In this document: positions 43,502 to 52,684 of the stretch, piece by piece | How the letters are laid out: every line of letters starts with the position of its first letter | Position numbering within the stretch: the first letter of the stretch is position 1 | NCBI RefSeq assembly: GCF_014203125.1 | Contig: NZ_JACHIH010000035.1 | Coordinates: 1-54,089, forward strand | Direction: 5' to 3' | Origin: Rhodopseudomonas rhenobacensis | GTDB lineage: Bacteria; Pseudomonadota; Alphaproteobacteria; Rhizobiales; Xanthobacteraceae | Length of the DNA stretch: 54,089 nucleotides | Notes under the pieces: model-generated | Told to the model about the DNA's origin: nothing | The model's input: only the letters and a program-made list of their open reading frames with translations | The model's database searches: none | Made by a program: the position numbers and the translations under genes

Positions 43502-43888
43502 ATGATCGCAAGTCTCGGACTGATCCTGCTGTGCCAATTGGCCGGCGAAGTGCTGGTGCGCGGTTTCGGCCTGGCGCTGCCCGGGCCGGTGGTCGGGCTG
43601 TTGCTGCTGCTGACGCTGCTGCTGGCGCGCGACAAGCTCTCGCTGCTCGAGGTCGGGCCGCTGCGCAATGACGGCGTCGAGAAAGCCGCCAAGGTGCTGC
43701 TCGCCAACATGTCGCTGATGTTCGTACCGGCCGGCGTCGGCGTGGTGCAGAAACTCGATCTGATCGCCGAGCACGGCGCGGCGATCGCCGGCGTGCTGAT
43801 CGGCTCGGTGGTCATCACGCTGTTGGTGACGGTCGCGACCTTCCTGATCTCGGCGCGGCTGATGGCGCGCTGGCGAGGTCCGCGGTGA
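43502..43888 (+). CDS. lrgA: CidA/LrgA-family holin-like protein
   Basis: This membrane protein of 128 residues has four spans and the family blocks LCQLAGEVLVRGFGLALPGP and LLANMSLMFVPAGVGVV. CidA/LrgA proteins act with LrgB in membrane permeability, murein hydrolase control or pyruvate-type transport. The stop overlaps the lrgB GTG start (GTGA), so the pair is co-translated. The lrg versus cid name cannot be decided from sequence. Confidence 0.9.
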   Translation: MIASLGLILLCQLAGEVLVRGFGLALPGPVVGLLLLLTLLLARDKLSLLEVGPLRNDGVEKAAKVLLANMSLMFVPAGVGVVQKLDLIAEHGAAIAGVLIGSVVITLLVTVATFLISARLMARWRGPR

Positions 43889-44610
43889 TCGAAAATCCGT
43901 TCGCGCTCTGGGTCTATCTGTCGCAAAGCCCGCTATTGTGGCTGACCACGACGCTGGTGGTCTATGCGATCACCGACGCGGTGTCGCAGGCGACCCGCCG
44001 CAATCCCTTGGCCAACCCGGTGCTGCACGCGATGTGGGTGATCGGCATCTTCCTGTGGCTGACCGGCACCTCGTATCAGACCTATTTCGAAGGCGCGCAG
44101 TTCGTGCACTTCCTGCTCGGCCCGGTGACGGTGGCGCTGGCGGTGCCGCTCTACGAGAACCGCAACGCCGTGATGGCGGCGATCGTGCCGATGCTGCTGG
44201 CGCTCCTGGTCGGCAGCGTCACCGCGATCGGCTCGGTGGTGGTGCTGGCCAAGGCCGCCGGGCTGCCGGACCTGGTGATGCTGTCGATGACGCCGAAATC
44301 GGTCACCGCGCCGGTGGCGATGGGCATCGCCGCATCGATCCACGCCGATCCGTCGCTCGCCGCGGTGGCGGTGATCATCACCGGCATCATCGGCGCGATC
44401 ATCGTCACGCCGCTGATGAACCTTGCGAAGATCACTGATTTTCGCGCCCGCGGCTTCGCCGTGGGGCTGGCCTCGCACGGCATCGGCACCGCGCAGGCAT
44501 TCCAGGTCAATCCGGTGGCCGGCGCGTTCGCGGGCATCGCGATGAGCCTGAACGCGCTGCTGACCTCGCTGCTGGTGCCGCTGGCGGCGACGCTGCTGCG
44601 CCACGGCTGA
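43885..44610 (+). CDS. lrgB: LrgB/CidB-family membrane protein
   Basis: This 241-residue membrane protein has six or seven spans. The family signatures MLSMTPKSVTAPVAMGIAAS and GFAVGLASHGIGTAQAFQVN are both present. It forms a functional pair with the LrgA-like protein encoded just upstream; the GTG start at 43885 overlaps that stop. The roles proposed for such pairs are antiholin-like control of autolysis or export of small carboxylates. Confidence 0.92.
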   Translation: MIENPFALWVYLSQSPLLWLTTTLVVYAITDAVSQATRRNPLANPVLHAMWVIGIFLWLTGTSYQTYFEGAQFVHFLLGPVTVALAVPLYENRNAVMAAIVPMLLALLVGSVTAIGSVVVLAKAAGLPDLVMLSMTPKSVTAPVAMGIAASIHADPSLAAVAVIITGIIGAIIVTPLMNLAKITDFRARGFAVGLASHGIGTAQAFQVNPVAGAFAGIAMSLNALLTSLLVPLAATLLRHG

Positions 44611-44697
44611 GCCGGCTATCTTTGCTGCGGCCAGCGACTATATGTGGCGGCGCTCCTGCCGCCCGCTTTTGACCCGCCTGGCAGGTTGGAGAAGTCC

Positions 44698-45393
44698 ATG
44701 ACCGACACCGTCCCGTTGCAGCCGACCGCCGACACCCGCAGCACCCGCCGCCGCGCGCTGGCCGTGCTCGGCTCCGGCTCGTTGCTGCTGGGGCTTGGCC
44801 TGCTGCCGCGCGCCGCGCCTGCGGCGCCCGCGGCCGGCGGTGACCAGGCCAACGTGCTGTCGGAAGCCGCGGTGCTGCGCGATCCGGAGCTGCCGGTGGC
44901 GGGCAATGCCGATGGCGACATCAGCATCGTGGAGTTCTTCGACTTCCAGTGCCCGTATTGCCGCAAGGTCGCGCCCGAGCTGCGGGCGCTGGCGCAGGAG
45001 GACGGCAAGATCCGGCTGGTGTTCAAGGATTGGCCGGTGCTCGGCGCCGCGTCGATCTATGCCGCGCGGCTGACGCTGGCGACCAGGTCTCAGGACAAGT
45101 ACATCGCGGCGCATGAGGCGCTGATCGGCCTCACCTCGCGGTTGAGCGAAGCCGGCGTGCGCGACGCCTTGAGCGCGGCCGGGATCGACGTCGCCCGCGC
45201 CACCGCGGATCTCGATAGCAAGGGCAAAGAGATCGATGCGATTCTGGCGCGCAACAATGCGCAGGCCAAAGCCTTCGGCTTCCAGGGCACGCCGTCGTTC
45301 ATCGTCGGCAAATTCCGGGTGCCGGGCGTGCTGACCAAGGATCAGTTCAAGCTGGCGATCGCCGACGCGCGCAAGGCCGCGGCGCAGAAGTGA
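44698..45393 (+). CDS. DsbA-like thiol:disulfide interchange protein
   Basis: The 231-residue protein has a twin-arginine-like signal (STRRRALAVLGSGSLLLGLG), so export may use Tat. The thioredoxin-fold domain carries FFDFQCPYCRKVAPEL, with active-site CPYC, and the cis-Pro loop GTPSFIVG. DsbA-type proteins oxidise or isomerise cysteines in periplasmic substrates. ATG 44698 is preceded by GGAG with 6-nt spacing. It belongs to the DsbA/Com1-like group with a long N-terminal extension. A DsbB partner is encoded at 41039. Confidence 0.88.
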   Translation: MTDTVPLQPTADTRSTRRRALAVLGSGSLLLGLGLLPRAAPAAPAAGGDQANVLSEAAVLRDPELPVAGNADGDISIVEFFDFQCPYCRKVAPELRALAQEDGKIRLVFKDWPVLGAASIYAARLTLATRSQDKYIAAHEALIGLTSRLSEAGVRDALSAAGIDVARATADLDSKGKEIDAILARNNAQAKAFGFQGTPSFIVGKFRVPGVLTKDQFKLAIADARKAAAQK

Positions 45394-45400
45394 GCGGCGA

Positions 45401-45607
45401 TTATTTCTCGGAGAGCTTGACCCAGTCGCGCTGCACCCGCGCCTTCAGCGCTTCCCAATCGGTCTGCGCGACGTCCCAATTGACGATGGTGCGATTGGCC
45501 TGCGCCACCTCGCCGTTGGCGACGCTGGAGGTCTGCATCGAATCGTAGATGTAGACCCCGGCCACCAGAAGCAGCGCGCCCAAAATCATTCCGACAAACA
45601 TCCGCAT
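45401..45607 (-). CDS. Small single-span membrane protein
   Basis: This 68-residue protein starts with a membrane span (MRMFVGMILGALLLVAGVYI) and then a short soluble part, SSVANGEVAQANRTIVNWDV and WEALKARVQRDWVKL. ATG 45607 has GGAG about 8 nt upstream. It may be a membrane-anchored or signal-peptide-bearing small periplasmic protein; similar short proteins occur in related bacteria without assigned function. It is convergent with the DsbA-like gene. Confidence 0.65.
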   Translation of the reverse strand: MRMFVGMILGALLLVAGVYIYDSMQTSSVANGEVAQANRTIVNWDVAQTDWEALKARVQRDWVKLSEK

Positions 45608-46042
45608 CGCGCAAACTCCGGTGAATTTCGCCACCCCAACGCGGCGCGGGTCGCGAAAGTTCCGCGGCGCAGGCGCGTCCAAGCTTGCCGTGGTAAATTG
45701 CCGGTCGGCGCCGCGCTGTTTCATGCCGGCGTGGTGCTGTTGATCGTGGCGCTTTACGCCGACCGCGACAGCGTCCCGCGTCTGGTGCGCGGGCAGAAAT
45801 CGCGACGGGCTTGACATAAACCCAATTGAAACGGCTCGATCCGCTGTCGCTCGGCAGCAAATTGCGCGAGATCGGGCAAACCGACGGCGCGTCGTCGCAC
45901 CAGCCGTCTGAGCGGCGTCACCTTCAGCGAACCCAACGCGGCGTTTCGACGAGCGATCGATTCAGGCGAATTGGCGGCGGCGGCAGCGTTTCGTCACGTA
46001 AAAGATGTGAGCGGGACCGGACCGAGCGTGGTAGCGTTCACG
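45608..46042. other. Spacer with a possible gene fragment
   Basis: On the plus strand at about 45689-45814 a reading gives KLPVGAALFHAGVVLLIVAL and ends YADRDSVPRLVRGQKSRRA at a stop. This resembles the hydrophobic C-terminus of a membrane protein whose front is missing. It is probably a relic. The remainder is non-coding and should hold the promoter of the histidine kinase gene. Confidence 0.4.
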
Positions 46043-46825
46043 ATGTTTCAAACCGAACTTCGTGCCGAAGCGCGCGATCAGGGCCCGCCGGCTCAGCCAC
46101 AGGATATTCTCGAGGCCGAGAATGTCAGCCTGCGGCTGCTGTTGGCGCAGGCCGAAATCGATGCCCAGCAATTGTTGGCGCAGGCCGGCATCGAGGCCAA
46201 GCAGCGCGAAGCCGGCCAAAAGCTGCAGAAGCTGATTCTGGAAGAGTTGCACCACCGCATCAAGAACACCCTGGCCACCGTGAGCGCGATCGCCTCGCAG
46301 AGCCTGCGCAACGCCGCCAGCACGGAACATGCCCAGCAGGCGATCGAAGGCCGGCTGTTGGCGCTCGGCCGCGCCCACGATCTGTTGCTGCAGGCGCAAT
46401 GGACCAGCGCCGACCTCGGCAAGGTGGTCCGCGGCGCCACCGAAGCGTTCGACAATCGCGATGCGCCGAAGTTCTCCATCGACGGCCCCGACATCCGGAT
46501 GAATTCCGCCGCGGTGATCGCCATCGCGATGACGCTCAACGAATTGTGCACCAACACCACCAAGTTCGGCGCGCTGTCGATGCCCGCCGGCCATGTCGAC
46601 ATTGCCTGGGCGCTGGACGACGCCGGACAGCGCCTGCATCTGACCTGGTCGGAGCGCGGCGGGCCGCCGGTGCAGCCGCCGACCCGCCGCAGCTTCGGCA
46701 CACGGCTGATCGAAACGCTCGGCCGGCAACTCAGGGGCGAGGTCACGTTGAGCTACCCGCCGGAAGGCTTCGGCTACGTCATCGAGGTGCCGCTCGAGGC
46801 GCTGACCTCGCAGCCATCGGCATAA
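46043..46825 (+). CDS. HisKA_2-type sensor histidine kinase
   Basis: This 260-residue kinase has an N-terminal coiled coil (about 20-65, rich in Glu, Ala and Gln), then the HisKA_2 dimerisation helix LEELHHRIKNTLATVSAIAS with the phospho-acceptor His, then an HATPase domain with the N-box MTLNELCTNTTKFGA and the G-box region RRSFGTRLIETLGRQL. HisKA_2/HWE kinases are typical of alphaproteobacteria, often in general stress or light signalling. No PAS or membrane segment is present, so it is cytoplasmic and its input is unclear. No response regulator is encoded nearby. ATG 46043 lacks a strong ribosome site; GTG 46007 is an alternative. Confidence 0.85.
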   Translation: MFQTELRAEARDQGPPAQPQDILEAENVSLRLLLAQAEIDAQQLLAQAGIEAKQREAGQKLQKLILEELHHRIKNTLATVSAIASQSLRNAASTEHAQQAIEGRLLALGRAHDLLLQAQWTSADLGKVVRGATEAFDNRDAPKFSIDGPDIRMNSAAVIAIAMTLNELCTNTTKFGALSMPAGHVDIAWALDDAGQRLHLTWSERGGPPVQPPTRRSFGTRLIETLGRQLRGEVTLSYPPEGFGYVIEVPLEALTSQPSA

Positions 46826-46960
46826 GCACCCACCGATCGCCGCGCGGGCCGCGACGATGCCAGTTTGTTCTTCTGGAACGAACAGGGCACAGCCTTTCGG
46901 CGCCGCGCAAGGATGAAGAAAACGCTAAGTTTGCGGCAAGACTTGCTGCGTTTGCGCCGA

Positions 46961-47584
46961 TCAGGTTCGACGCGGCGCCAGCGGCGTCCTGGCATAGAGC
47001 GCCCCGACCAGGCTGCGCAGACCCAGCGTCGCAATCGACAGTTCGGTGCTTGGGCCTTCCAACACCGAAGAAACCCAGCCGCTCTCCGTCTTGAGGTCGA
47101 GGTCGACTTTCACGCGGTCCTGCGAGATGATCAAAACAGCCTGGCAATATGGATGGGCGCGGTAGAGCGCGCGCTTCACGTCGATCCAGCGATGCGTCGT
47201 GCCAGGCACAGCAATGTCGTCGGATGCGGAGATGATCTCCGCCAGCAGGTACGCCTTCTCGACAAATCGCTGGCCGAGGTCGAAGTCGGCGTCGATCACC
47301 GCGACGTCCGGCTCCGGCTTGTAGTCGCCGCTGGCAAGCTCCAGTCCGGGCCGCTGCGCCGCGAGCAACGACGGATCATGGCGCTCCAAGGCATCGTTGA
47401 GCAGCTGCTGCAGATTGCTGGCGATCTGATTGTGCACCAACGTCGGCGGCGTCATCATCATGGCAACGCCGCCGAGCAATTCCCAACGCTCATGATCCGG
47501 CCGCTTGTCCTGGAAGGCGCGAAATTCGGCTCCCGACATCCGGCCGGCGCGATCGTCAGCAATGACAGCGTCAATGGGCACCAT
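46961..47584 (-). CDS. Uma2-family (DUF820) putative endonuclease
   Basis: The 207-residue protein shows Uma2 features: the N-terminal FRAFQDKRPDHERWELLGGV, a conserved His in VHNQIASNLQ, then YKPEPDVAVID (PD-(D/E)xK-like Asp) and LLAEIISASDD with the second acidic residue. The family is predicted to have the restriction-endonuclease fold, but the cellular role is not established. It is a single gene between the divergent kinase and HNH genes. Such genes are often found in many copies and move readily. Confidence 0.82.
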   Translation of the reverse strand: MVPIDAVIADDRAGRMSGAEFRAFQDKRPDHERWELLGGVAMMMTPPTLVHNQIASNLQQLLNDALERHDPSLLAAQRPGLELASGDYKPEPDVAVIDADFDLGQRFVEKAYLLAEIISASDDIAVPGTTHRWIDVKRALYRAHPYCQAVLIISQDRVKVDLDLKTESGWVSSVLEGPSTELSIATLGLRSLVGALYARTPLAPRRT

Positions 47585-47638
47585 TCCGCGGCTCCGCGAG
47601 AGGGGGGCTGAAGATGAGCCGCAGCCGGCAAGGCCGCG

Positions 47639-48196
47639 CTACGGATCGAGCTCGGTGTCCCAGTACAAATAATCCAGCCAGCTGTCGTGCAGGTAGTTCG
47701 GCGGAAACAGCCTTCCGTTGCGGTGCAGCTGATGCACCGTGGGGGCGAACGGCGCCTGCTTGGGGAACATCCGCGCCTGCTGCGGCGTCATGTTGCCCTT
47801 GCGCAGATTGCACGGCGAGCAGGCCGCGACGACGTTCTCCCAGGTGGTCTGGCCGCCCTTGGAGCGCGGCATGATGTGATCGAAGGTGAGGTCCTCCGGC
47901 GCGCCGCAATACTGACAGCTGAAGCGATCGCGCAGGAATACGTTGAACCGGGTGAAGGCCGGATGCGTCGACGGCTTGACGAAGGATTTCAGCGACACCA
48001 CGCTCGGCAGCTGAATTTCGAACGACGGGCTGTGCACCGCGCGATCGTAGTGCTCGACGATGTTGACGCGGTCGAGGAACACCGCCTTGATCGCGTCCTG
48101 CCACGACCAAAGAGACAGCGGATAGTAACTGAGCGGCCGGAAGTCGGCGTTCAACACCAAGACCGGCCAACCGCCGTGCGAGACATGTGCGTTCAA
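47639..48196 (-). CDS. HNH endonuclease family protein
   Basis: This 185-residue protein has a zinc-bound HNH domain: CQYCG, FDHIMPRSKGGQTTWENVVA (His, Asn) and CSPCNLRKGNMTP. The N-terminal half (WPVLVLNADFRPLSYYPLSL) is conserved in an alphaproteobacterial subgroup. TTG 48196 was preferred because AGGAG (48203-48207, minus strand) is 6 nt upstream and the reading then begins as M-NAHVSHGGWP; a GTG at 48241 is possible. No methylase or restriction partner is beside it. The role is likely DNA processing rather than classic restriction. Confidence 0.85.
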   Translation of the reverse strand: MNAHVSHGGWPVLVLNADFRPLSYYPLSLWSWQDAIKAVFLDRVNIVEHYDRAVHSPSFEIQLPSVVSLKSFVKPSTHPAFTRFNVFLRDRFSCQYCGAPEDLTFDHIMPRSKGGQTTWENVVAACSPCNLRKGNMTPQQARMFPKQAPFAPTVHQLHRNGRLFPPNYLHDSWLDYLYWDTELDP

Positions 48197-48350
48197 GAAA
48201 CGCTCCTGGCCCCCAATTGCTGCGAAGCAGCTTGAGTTCACATACTACAAGCAGCGTGACGGCATTGTGAAGGGCAATCGCACGCCAGCCGGGTTTCGGA
48301 ACCCGGGTGCAATCGGAGCGCCTGCGGCCGGCGAGGCCGCGCGCGAGGCC

Positions 48351-49817
48351 TCAGGCGTTGCTGCGGGGCCGCGAGGCCAGCAGGCTGCGGTAGAGCTGCG
48401 CGTAATGCTGCGCCGGGTTGCGCCAGGAGACGTCGGCGCTCATGCCGTTGCGCTGCAGCGCCTGCCAGGCGGCGCGGTCGGCGAACAGCGCGCGGGTTTT
48501 GCCGAGCGCCGCCGACAGCATGTCGCCGGTCACCGGCGAGAACTGCACGCCGGTCGCGACACCGGCGGCGATCGCCATCTCGTTGGCGTCGACCACGGTA
48601 TCCGACAACCCGCCGACCCGCGCCACCACCGGCACCGCGCCGTAGCGCAGCGCGCACAATTGCGTGAGCCCGCAGGGCTCGAACCGCGACGGCACCAACA
48701 GCGCGTCGGCGCCGGCCTGGATCAGATGCGCCAGATCCTCGTCATAGCCGATCATCACCCCGATCTCGCCGGGATAGGCCTCGGCCGCCGCCTTGAACCG
48801 CGCCTCGAGATCTGGATCGCCGGCGCCGAGCAGCGCCAGCTGGATGCGCTCGGCGCGCAGCACCGGCAGCGCCTCGAGCAACAGGTCGAGACCTTTTTGC
48901 CAGGACAGCCGGCTGATCACGCCGAGCAGCAGCCGGTCGGGATCGGGGCTGAGGTCGAACAATTCGCGCACCGAGCGGGTGTTGGCGGCGCGCGCCGACA
49001 GCGTGGCGAGGTCGTAGGTCGCGGTGATCCGCTTGTCGGTGGCCGGATTCCACACCGCTTCGTCGATGCCGTTGAGGATGCCGGTGAGTTGCGCCGAGCG
49101 CTGCCGCAACAGGCCGTCGAGCCCCATGCCGGCTTCCGGTCCCTGGATTTCCAGCGCATAGGCCGGCGACACCGTGGTGATGCGGTCGGACAATTGCAGC
49201 CCGGCCTTCATGTAGCCGATGCTGCCGTAATACTCGACGCCGTCGACGCTGAACGCGCCGGGCGGCAAGCCCAGCGTCGCCAGCAATTCGCGCGGAAACT
49301 GGCCCTGGAACGCGAGATTGTGCACGGTGAACACGGTCGCCGGCGATGGCTTGCCGCTGTAGCGCAAGTACGCCGCGGTGAGCCCGGCCTGCCAGTCATG
49401 GGCGTGGACAAGGTCCGGCACGAACGACGGCACCAGGCCCTGGCCGATCTCGGCGGCGGTGCGCGCCAAGGCGGCGAAGCGATAGGCGTTGTCCGGCCAA
49501 TCCTTGCCGTCCGGCGCGCTATAGGGACTGCCGGGCCGGTTGTAGAGATGCGGCGCGTCGAGCACCAACAGTTCGAGGTTGCCCTTGTGGGCGGTCAACA
49601 GCCGCGCCGGGCCGCCGAACAGCATCGAAAACGAATGCACCGGCAGCGCGGATTCGATTCCCGCCATCACCGCCGGATAGCCCGGCACCAGCGTGCGCAT
49701 GGTGATGCCGTGGCGCAGCAGCGCCGAGGGCAACGCGCCGGCGACGTCGGCGAGACCGCCGGTCTTGATCAGCGGATAGATTTCGGACGCGACCGAAAGC
49801 GCCGTAACCGGAGTCAT
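48351..49817 (-). CDS. glgA: Glycogen synthase (ADP-glucose)
   Basis: This 488-residue GT5 enzyme transfers glucose from ADP-glucose to the growing alpha-1,4-glucan. The N-terminal donor motif [13 protein letters not shown] is present; later blocks include [38 protein letters not shown] and [20 protein letters not shown]. The ATG at 49817 overlaps the glgC stop (ATGA). An in-frame reading that extends upstream to 50249 runs through glgC and is not real. Length and motifs are normal. The operon order is glgC-glgA, transcribed leftward. Confidence 0.94.
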   Translation of the reverse strand: MTPVTALSVASEIYPLIKTGGLADVAGALPSALLRHGITMRTLVPGYPAVMAGIESALPVHSFSMLFGGPARLLTAHKGNLELLVLDAPHLYNRPGSPYSAPDGKDWPDNAYRFAALARTAAEIGQGLVPSFVPDLVHAHDWQAGLTAAYLRYSGKPSPATVFTVHNLAFQGQFPRELLATLGLPPGAFSVDGVEYYGSIGYMKAGLQLSDRITTVSPAYALEIQGPEAGMGLDGLLRQRSAQLTGILNGIDEAVWNPATDKRITATYDLATLSARAANTRSVRELFDLSPDPDRLLLGVISRLSWQKGLDLLLEALPVLRAERIQLALLGAGDPDLEARFKAAAEAYPGEIGVMIGYDEDLAHLIQAGADALLVPSRFEPCGLTQLCALRYGAVPVVARVGGLSDTVVDANEMAIAAGVATGVQFSPVTGDMLSAALGKTRALFADRAAWQALQRNGMSADVSWRNPAQHYAQLYRSLLASRPRSNA

Positions 49818-51076
49818 GCCTCGAGCCTGTCTATCATCGGCTGGGTGATCAGGCAGATGCCGGCCTCGGTGCGCCGGAACCGGGCGGCGTCGAGTTCGGG
49901 ATCTTCGCCGACCACCAGGCCTTCGGGAATCCGCACGCCGCGGTCGATCACCACATTGGTGAGCTGGCAGGACCGGGCGACGTCGACATAGGGCAGGATC
50001 ACCGCCTGCTCGATGGTCGAGTAGGAGTGCACCCGTACCCCGGTGAACAGCAGTGTCTGTCGCAAGGTCGAGCCGGAGATGATGCAGCCGCCGGACACCA
50101 GCGAGGAAATCGCCTCGCCGCGGCGGCCGATCTTGTCGTGGACGAATTTCGCCGGCGGCACGATCTCGCCATAGGTCCAGATCGGCCAGTTGTGGTCGTA
50201 CAGATCGAGCTCGGGGACGATGTCGCAGAGGTCGATATTGGCGGCCCAATAGGCGTCGACGGTGCCGACGTCGCGCCAGTAGCTGGCGGCTTCGGCGTGC
50301 GAGCGGATGCAGGAGCGGTCGAAGCGGTGCGCCACGGCTTTGCCGTGCTTGACGATGTAGGGGATGATGTCCTTGCCGAAATCGTGCGACGAATTCGGAT
50401 CGGCGGCGTCGCGGCGCAGCTCTTCGAACAGGAATTTGGTGTCGAAGACGTAGATCCCCATGCTGGCGAGCGCCATCGCCGGCTTGCCGGGCATCGGCGG
50501 CGGATTGGCCGGCTTCTCGACGAAGGAATGGATCACGTCATTGACGTCGACCCCCATCACGCCGAAACCCGAGGCCTCTTTGCGCGACACTTCGAGGCAG
50601 CCGACGGTGACGTCGGCGCCCTGCTCGACGTGCTGCTGCAGCATCTGCTCGTAGTCCATCTTGTAGATGTGATCGCCCGCCAGCAGCACGATGAATTGCG
50701 GGTCGTAGCTCTCGATGATGTCGATGTTCTGATAGACCGCATCGGCTGTGCCGAGATACCACATTTCCTCGGAAACGCGCTGACTCGCCGGCAGGATGTC
50801 GAAGCTCTCGTTGCGTTCCGGGCGGAAGAAGTTCCAGCCGTGCTGCAGATGCCGGATCAGGCTGTGCGCCTTGTATTGGGTCGCCACTGCGATGCGGCGG
50901 ATGCCGGAGTTCAGCGCGTTGGACAATGCGAAATCGATGATCCGCGATTTGCCGCCGAAATACACCGCCGGCTTGGCGCGCCGATCGGTCAGCTCCATCA
51001 ATCGGCTGCCACGGCCTCCGGCCAGCACATAGGCCATCGCGTGACGGGCGAGCGGAGCATTAACACCGTTACTCAT
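49814..51076 (-). CDS. glgC: Glucose-1-phosphate adenylyltransferase
   Basis: This 420-residue enzyme makes ADP-glucose from ATP and glucose-1-phosphate, the committed step of bacterial glycogen synthesis. It has the nucleotide loop [49 protein letters not shown], and [20 protein letters not shown] in the left-handed beta-helix domain. It sits immediately before glgA with a 4-nt overlap. The 217-bp spacer upstream contains a strong AT-rich hairpin that may be regulatory. Confidence 0.95.
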   Translation of the reverse strand: MSNGVNAPLARHAMAYVLAGGRGSRLMELTDRRAKPAVYFGGKSRIIDFALSNALNSGIRRIAVATQYKAHSLIRHLQHGWNFFRPERNESFDILPASQRVSEEMWYLGTADAVYQNIDIIESYDPQFIVLLAGDHIYKMDYEQMLQQHVEQGADVTVGCLEVSRKEASGFGVMGVDVNDVIHSFVEKPANPPPMPGKPAMALASMGIYVFDTKFLFEELRRDAADPNSSHDFGKDIIPYIVKHGKAVAHRFDRSCIRSHAEAASYWRDVGTVDAYWAANIDLCDIVPELDLYDHNWPIWTYGEIVPPAKFVHDKIGRRGEAISSLVSGGCIISGSTLRQTLLFTGVRVHSYSTIEQAVILPYVDVARSCQLTNVVIDRGVRIPEGLVVGEDPELDAARFRRTEAGICLITQPMIDRLEA

Positions 51077-51182
51077 GAGGCCTCTCTTGTGCGCTCAAGC
51101 GGCCTCCTCGGCAGACCGGACGAATCCGAGCGCCACTTGCACCGCCCCATGTCTAGCGAAATTCGGATTCAAATGGACAGCG

Positions 51183-51205
51183 CAAATCGAATTTTTTTCG
51201 ATTTG
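51183..51205. promoter_or_regulatory. Perfect AT-rich inverted repeat upstream of glgC
   Basis: CAAATCGAA (51183-51191), TTTTT, TTCGATTTG (51197-51205) is a perfect 9-bp palindrome arm pair in an otherwise GC-rich region, about 107 bp upstream of glgC. It could be a protein-binding operator or an RNA hairpin. Without a T-tract after it, termination is unlikely. Confidence 0.45.
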
Positions 51206-51293
51206 GCAAAGGCATTAGTCGCAGATCGGCGGTCGCGCCGCGGCGCCGGCGAGCCGCCGGCGGCCAAATGTCGCAAATCAATTGCCGCTGCGG

Positions 51294-52346
51294 CTACCAG
51301 GCCAGGAACAAGCCGATATCGCCGGGAACGCCGTCCGGGAATTCCACCACGCGGGCATGCAGCGAGAACCCATGGTCGCGTAGCTCGGTCTTCCAGCGCA
51401 GGAACACCTCGGCGGCCATGCCGCGCAGGGTTTCCGGCCAGCTCGGATCCGGGGCGTTCACCGCGCGGCCGTGATCGCTGCACACCTCGCAGGGAAACCG
51501 CAGCAGCAGGTGCTCCTGCTCGCCCTTCATCGCGGTGGCGCGGGCGCCGCTCAGCATCCGCTTCCAGGCCTCCTCGGTCAGATGCTGCGCCAGGAACTGA
51601 TCGGCCTGGCGGTGATGCTTTTCCTCGGCGAGGTGCTTTTCGTCGTGGCGGCGGCGGTCCTCTTCCTCTTCGAAATGCGCGACCAGATTATGAAACGCCT
51701 TGGCGGAAAACCCGGTGTCGAGCTCCGGCGGATGCGAGGGAGCTGGCGGCGCCGCGTGCTGGCCGATTTCCTGCAGCCGTTCCGAGGCTACGGGCCAGCG
51801 CGAACCGTCGTCGAACACCGGGTCGGCCGCGTGCGCCGCGACCGGATGCGCGAACGCCCGCACCAGATCGGCGCGGCTGACGATGCCGACCAGCACGCCC
51901 TCGCGCAGCACCGGCACCCGCTTGATGCGTTTGGTCGACAGCAATTCGGCGACCTCGGCGAGATCGGCGTCCTCGCCGACCGACACCACCGGCGAGGTCA
52001 TCACCTCGCGCGCGGTGCGCTCGGTGGAGTTGAGGAAATCCAGATAGTCCGAGCTCAGCTCCTGGCCCTGCGACAACATCCGCAGCCACCAGTCGCGGCC
52101 GGCCTGGCGGTCGGCATCGTTGCGCGGCATCAGGTCGCCTTCGCTGACGATGCCGATCGGCCGGCCGCTGCCGTCGACCACCGGCACCGCGCTGATGCCG
52201 TGGCGCAGCAGGGTCTGCGCCACCGCGCGGGCGCTCTCCTCCGGTTGCACCGTCACCACCTTGGTGGACATCACCTCCCGCACCTTCACAGCCAATCTTA
52301 CGATCGCCGGCGCGGCGGCCGCGCCGTGTCCCAGTCCAGACGTCAT
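51294..52346 (-). CDS. CBS-domain protein with charged C-terminal region
   Basis: The 350-residue protein has two CBS motifs at about 20-75 (VREVMSTKVVTVQPEESARA, HGISAVPVVDGSGRPIGIVS) and 112-165 (AREVMTSPVVSVGEDADLAE, LREGVLVGIVSRADLVRAF). These form a Bateman module that binds adenine nucleotides. A highly charged helix (EEEEDRRRHDEKHLAEEKHH) and a ~90-residue C-terminal part with EVCSDHGRAVN follow; the latter family is not known to me. The start could be ATG 52346 or GTG 52289; neither has a strong ribosome site. It may sense energy state near the glycogen genes, but no direct link is shown. Confidence 0.8.
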   Translation of the reverse strand: MTSGLGHGAAAAPAIVRLAVKVREVMSTKVVTVQPEESARAVAQTLLRHGISAVPVVDGSGRPIGIVSEGDLMPRNDADRQAGRDWWLRMLSQGQELSSDYLDFLNSTERTAREVMTSPVVSVGEDADLAEVAELLSTKRIKRVPVLREGVLVGIVSRADLVRAFAHPVAAHAADPVFDDGSRWPVASERLQEIGQHAAPPAPSHPPELDTGFSAKAFHNLVAHFEEEEDRRRHDEKHLAEEKHHRQADQFLAQHLTEEAWKRMLSGARATAMKGEQEHLLLRFPCEVCSDHGRAVNAPDPSWPETLRGMAAEVFLRWKTELRDHGFSLHARVVEFPDGVPGDIGLFLAW

Positions 52347-52684
52347 TCGCTATGTCCCGTTTTTGAGCACCGGAGAATTTAGCCCGTGCAGCATCGATTC
52401 CAACGCTCGGTGCCGTTGGCTCGCGGCAAAATGATCGGCGGTTGTAAAGATTCTCTGCTCACCCCGATGACGGCGGCAAGAATCGCACCGCGCGCGCCAG
52501 CGACATTGCGCGCCGCGGCCGCCGTCGACGACCTGGTTGACCCCTGGTGATGCAAGGATGTCGCGATCGAGGTGCAAATACAATCCATGAGCGATTTTAT
52601 ACGGATTTTCGCCGGTGGCGTGCTCTGGTCGAGGGATTGCGTGCCGATTGATTCGGCCGCTTCGCCTGCCATGGAGCCCGGACG
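52347..52684. other. Divergent spacer between the CBS and porin genes
   Basis: No gene is supported. It should carry the promoters of the two divergent genes. No reliable -35/-10 pair or operator was recognised. Confidence 0.5.

Noticed and set aside
45812-45840. TTGACA as a -35 promoter element
   Set aside because: No acceptable -10 hexamer lies 16-18 bp downstream, and the next gene is over 200 bp away.
50027-51880. Long plus-strand open frame opposite glgC and the CBS gene
   Set aside because: It spans two well-supported minus-strand genes and their spacer, with a composition typical of antisense reading.
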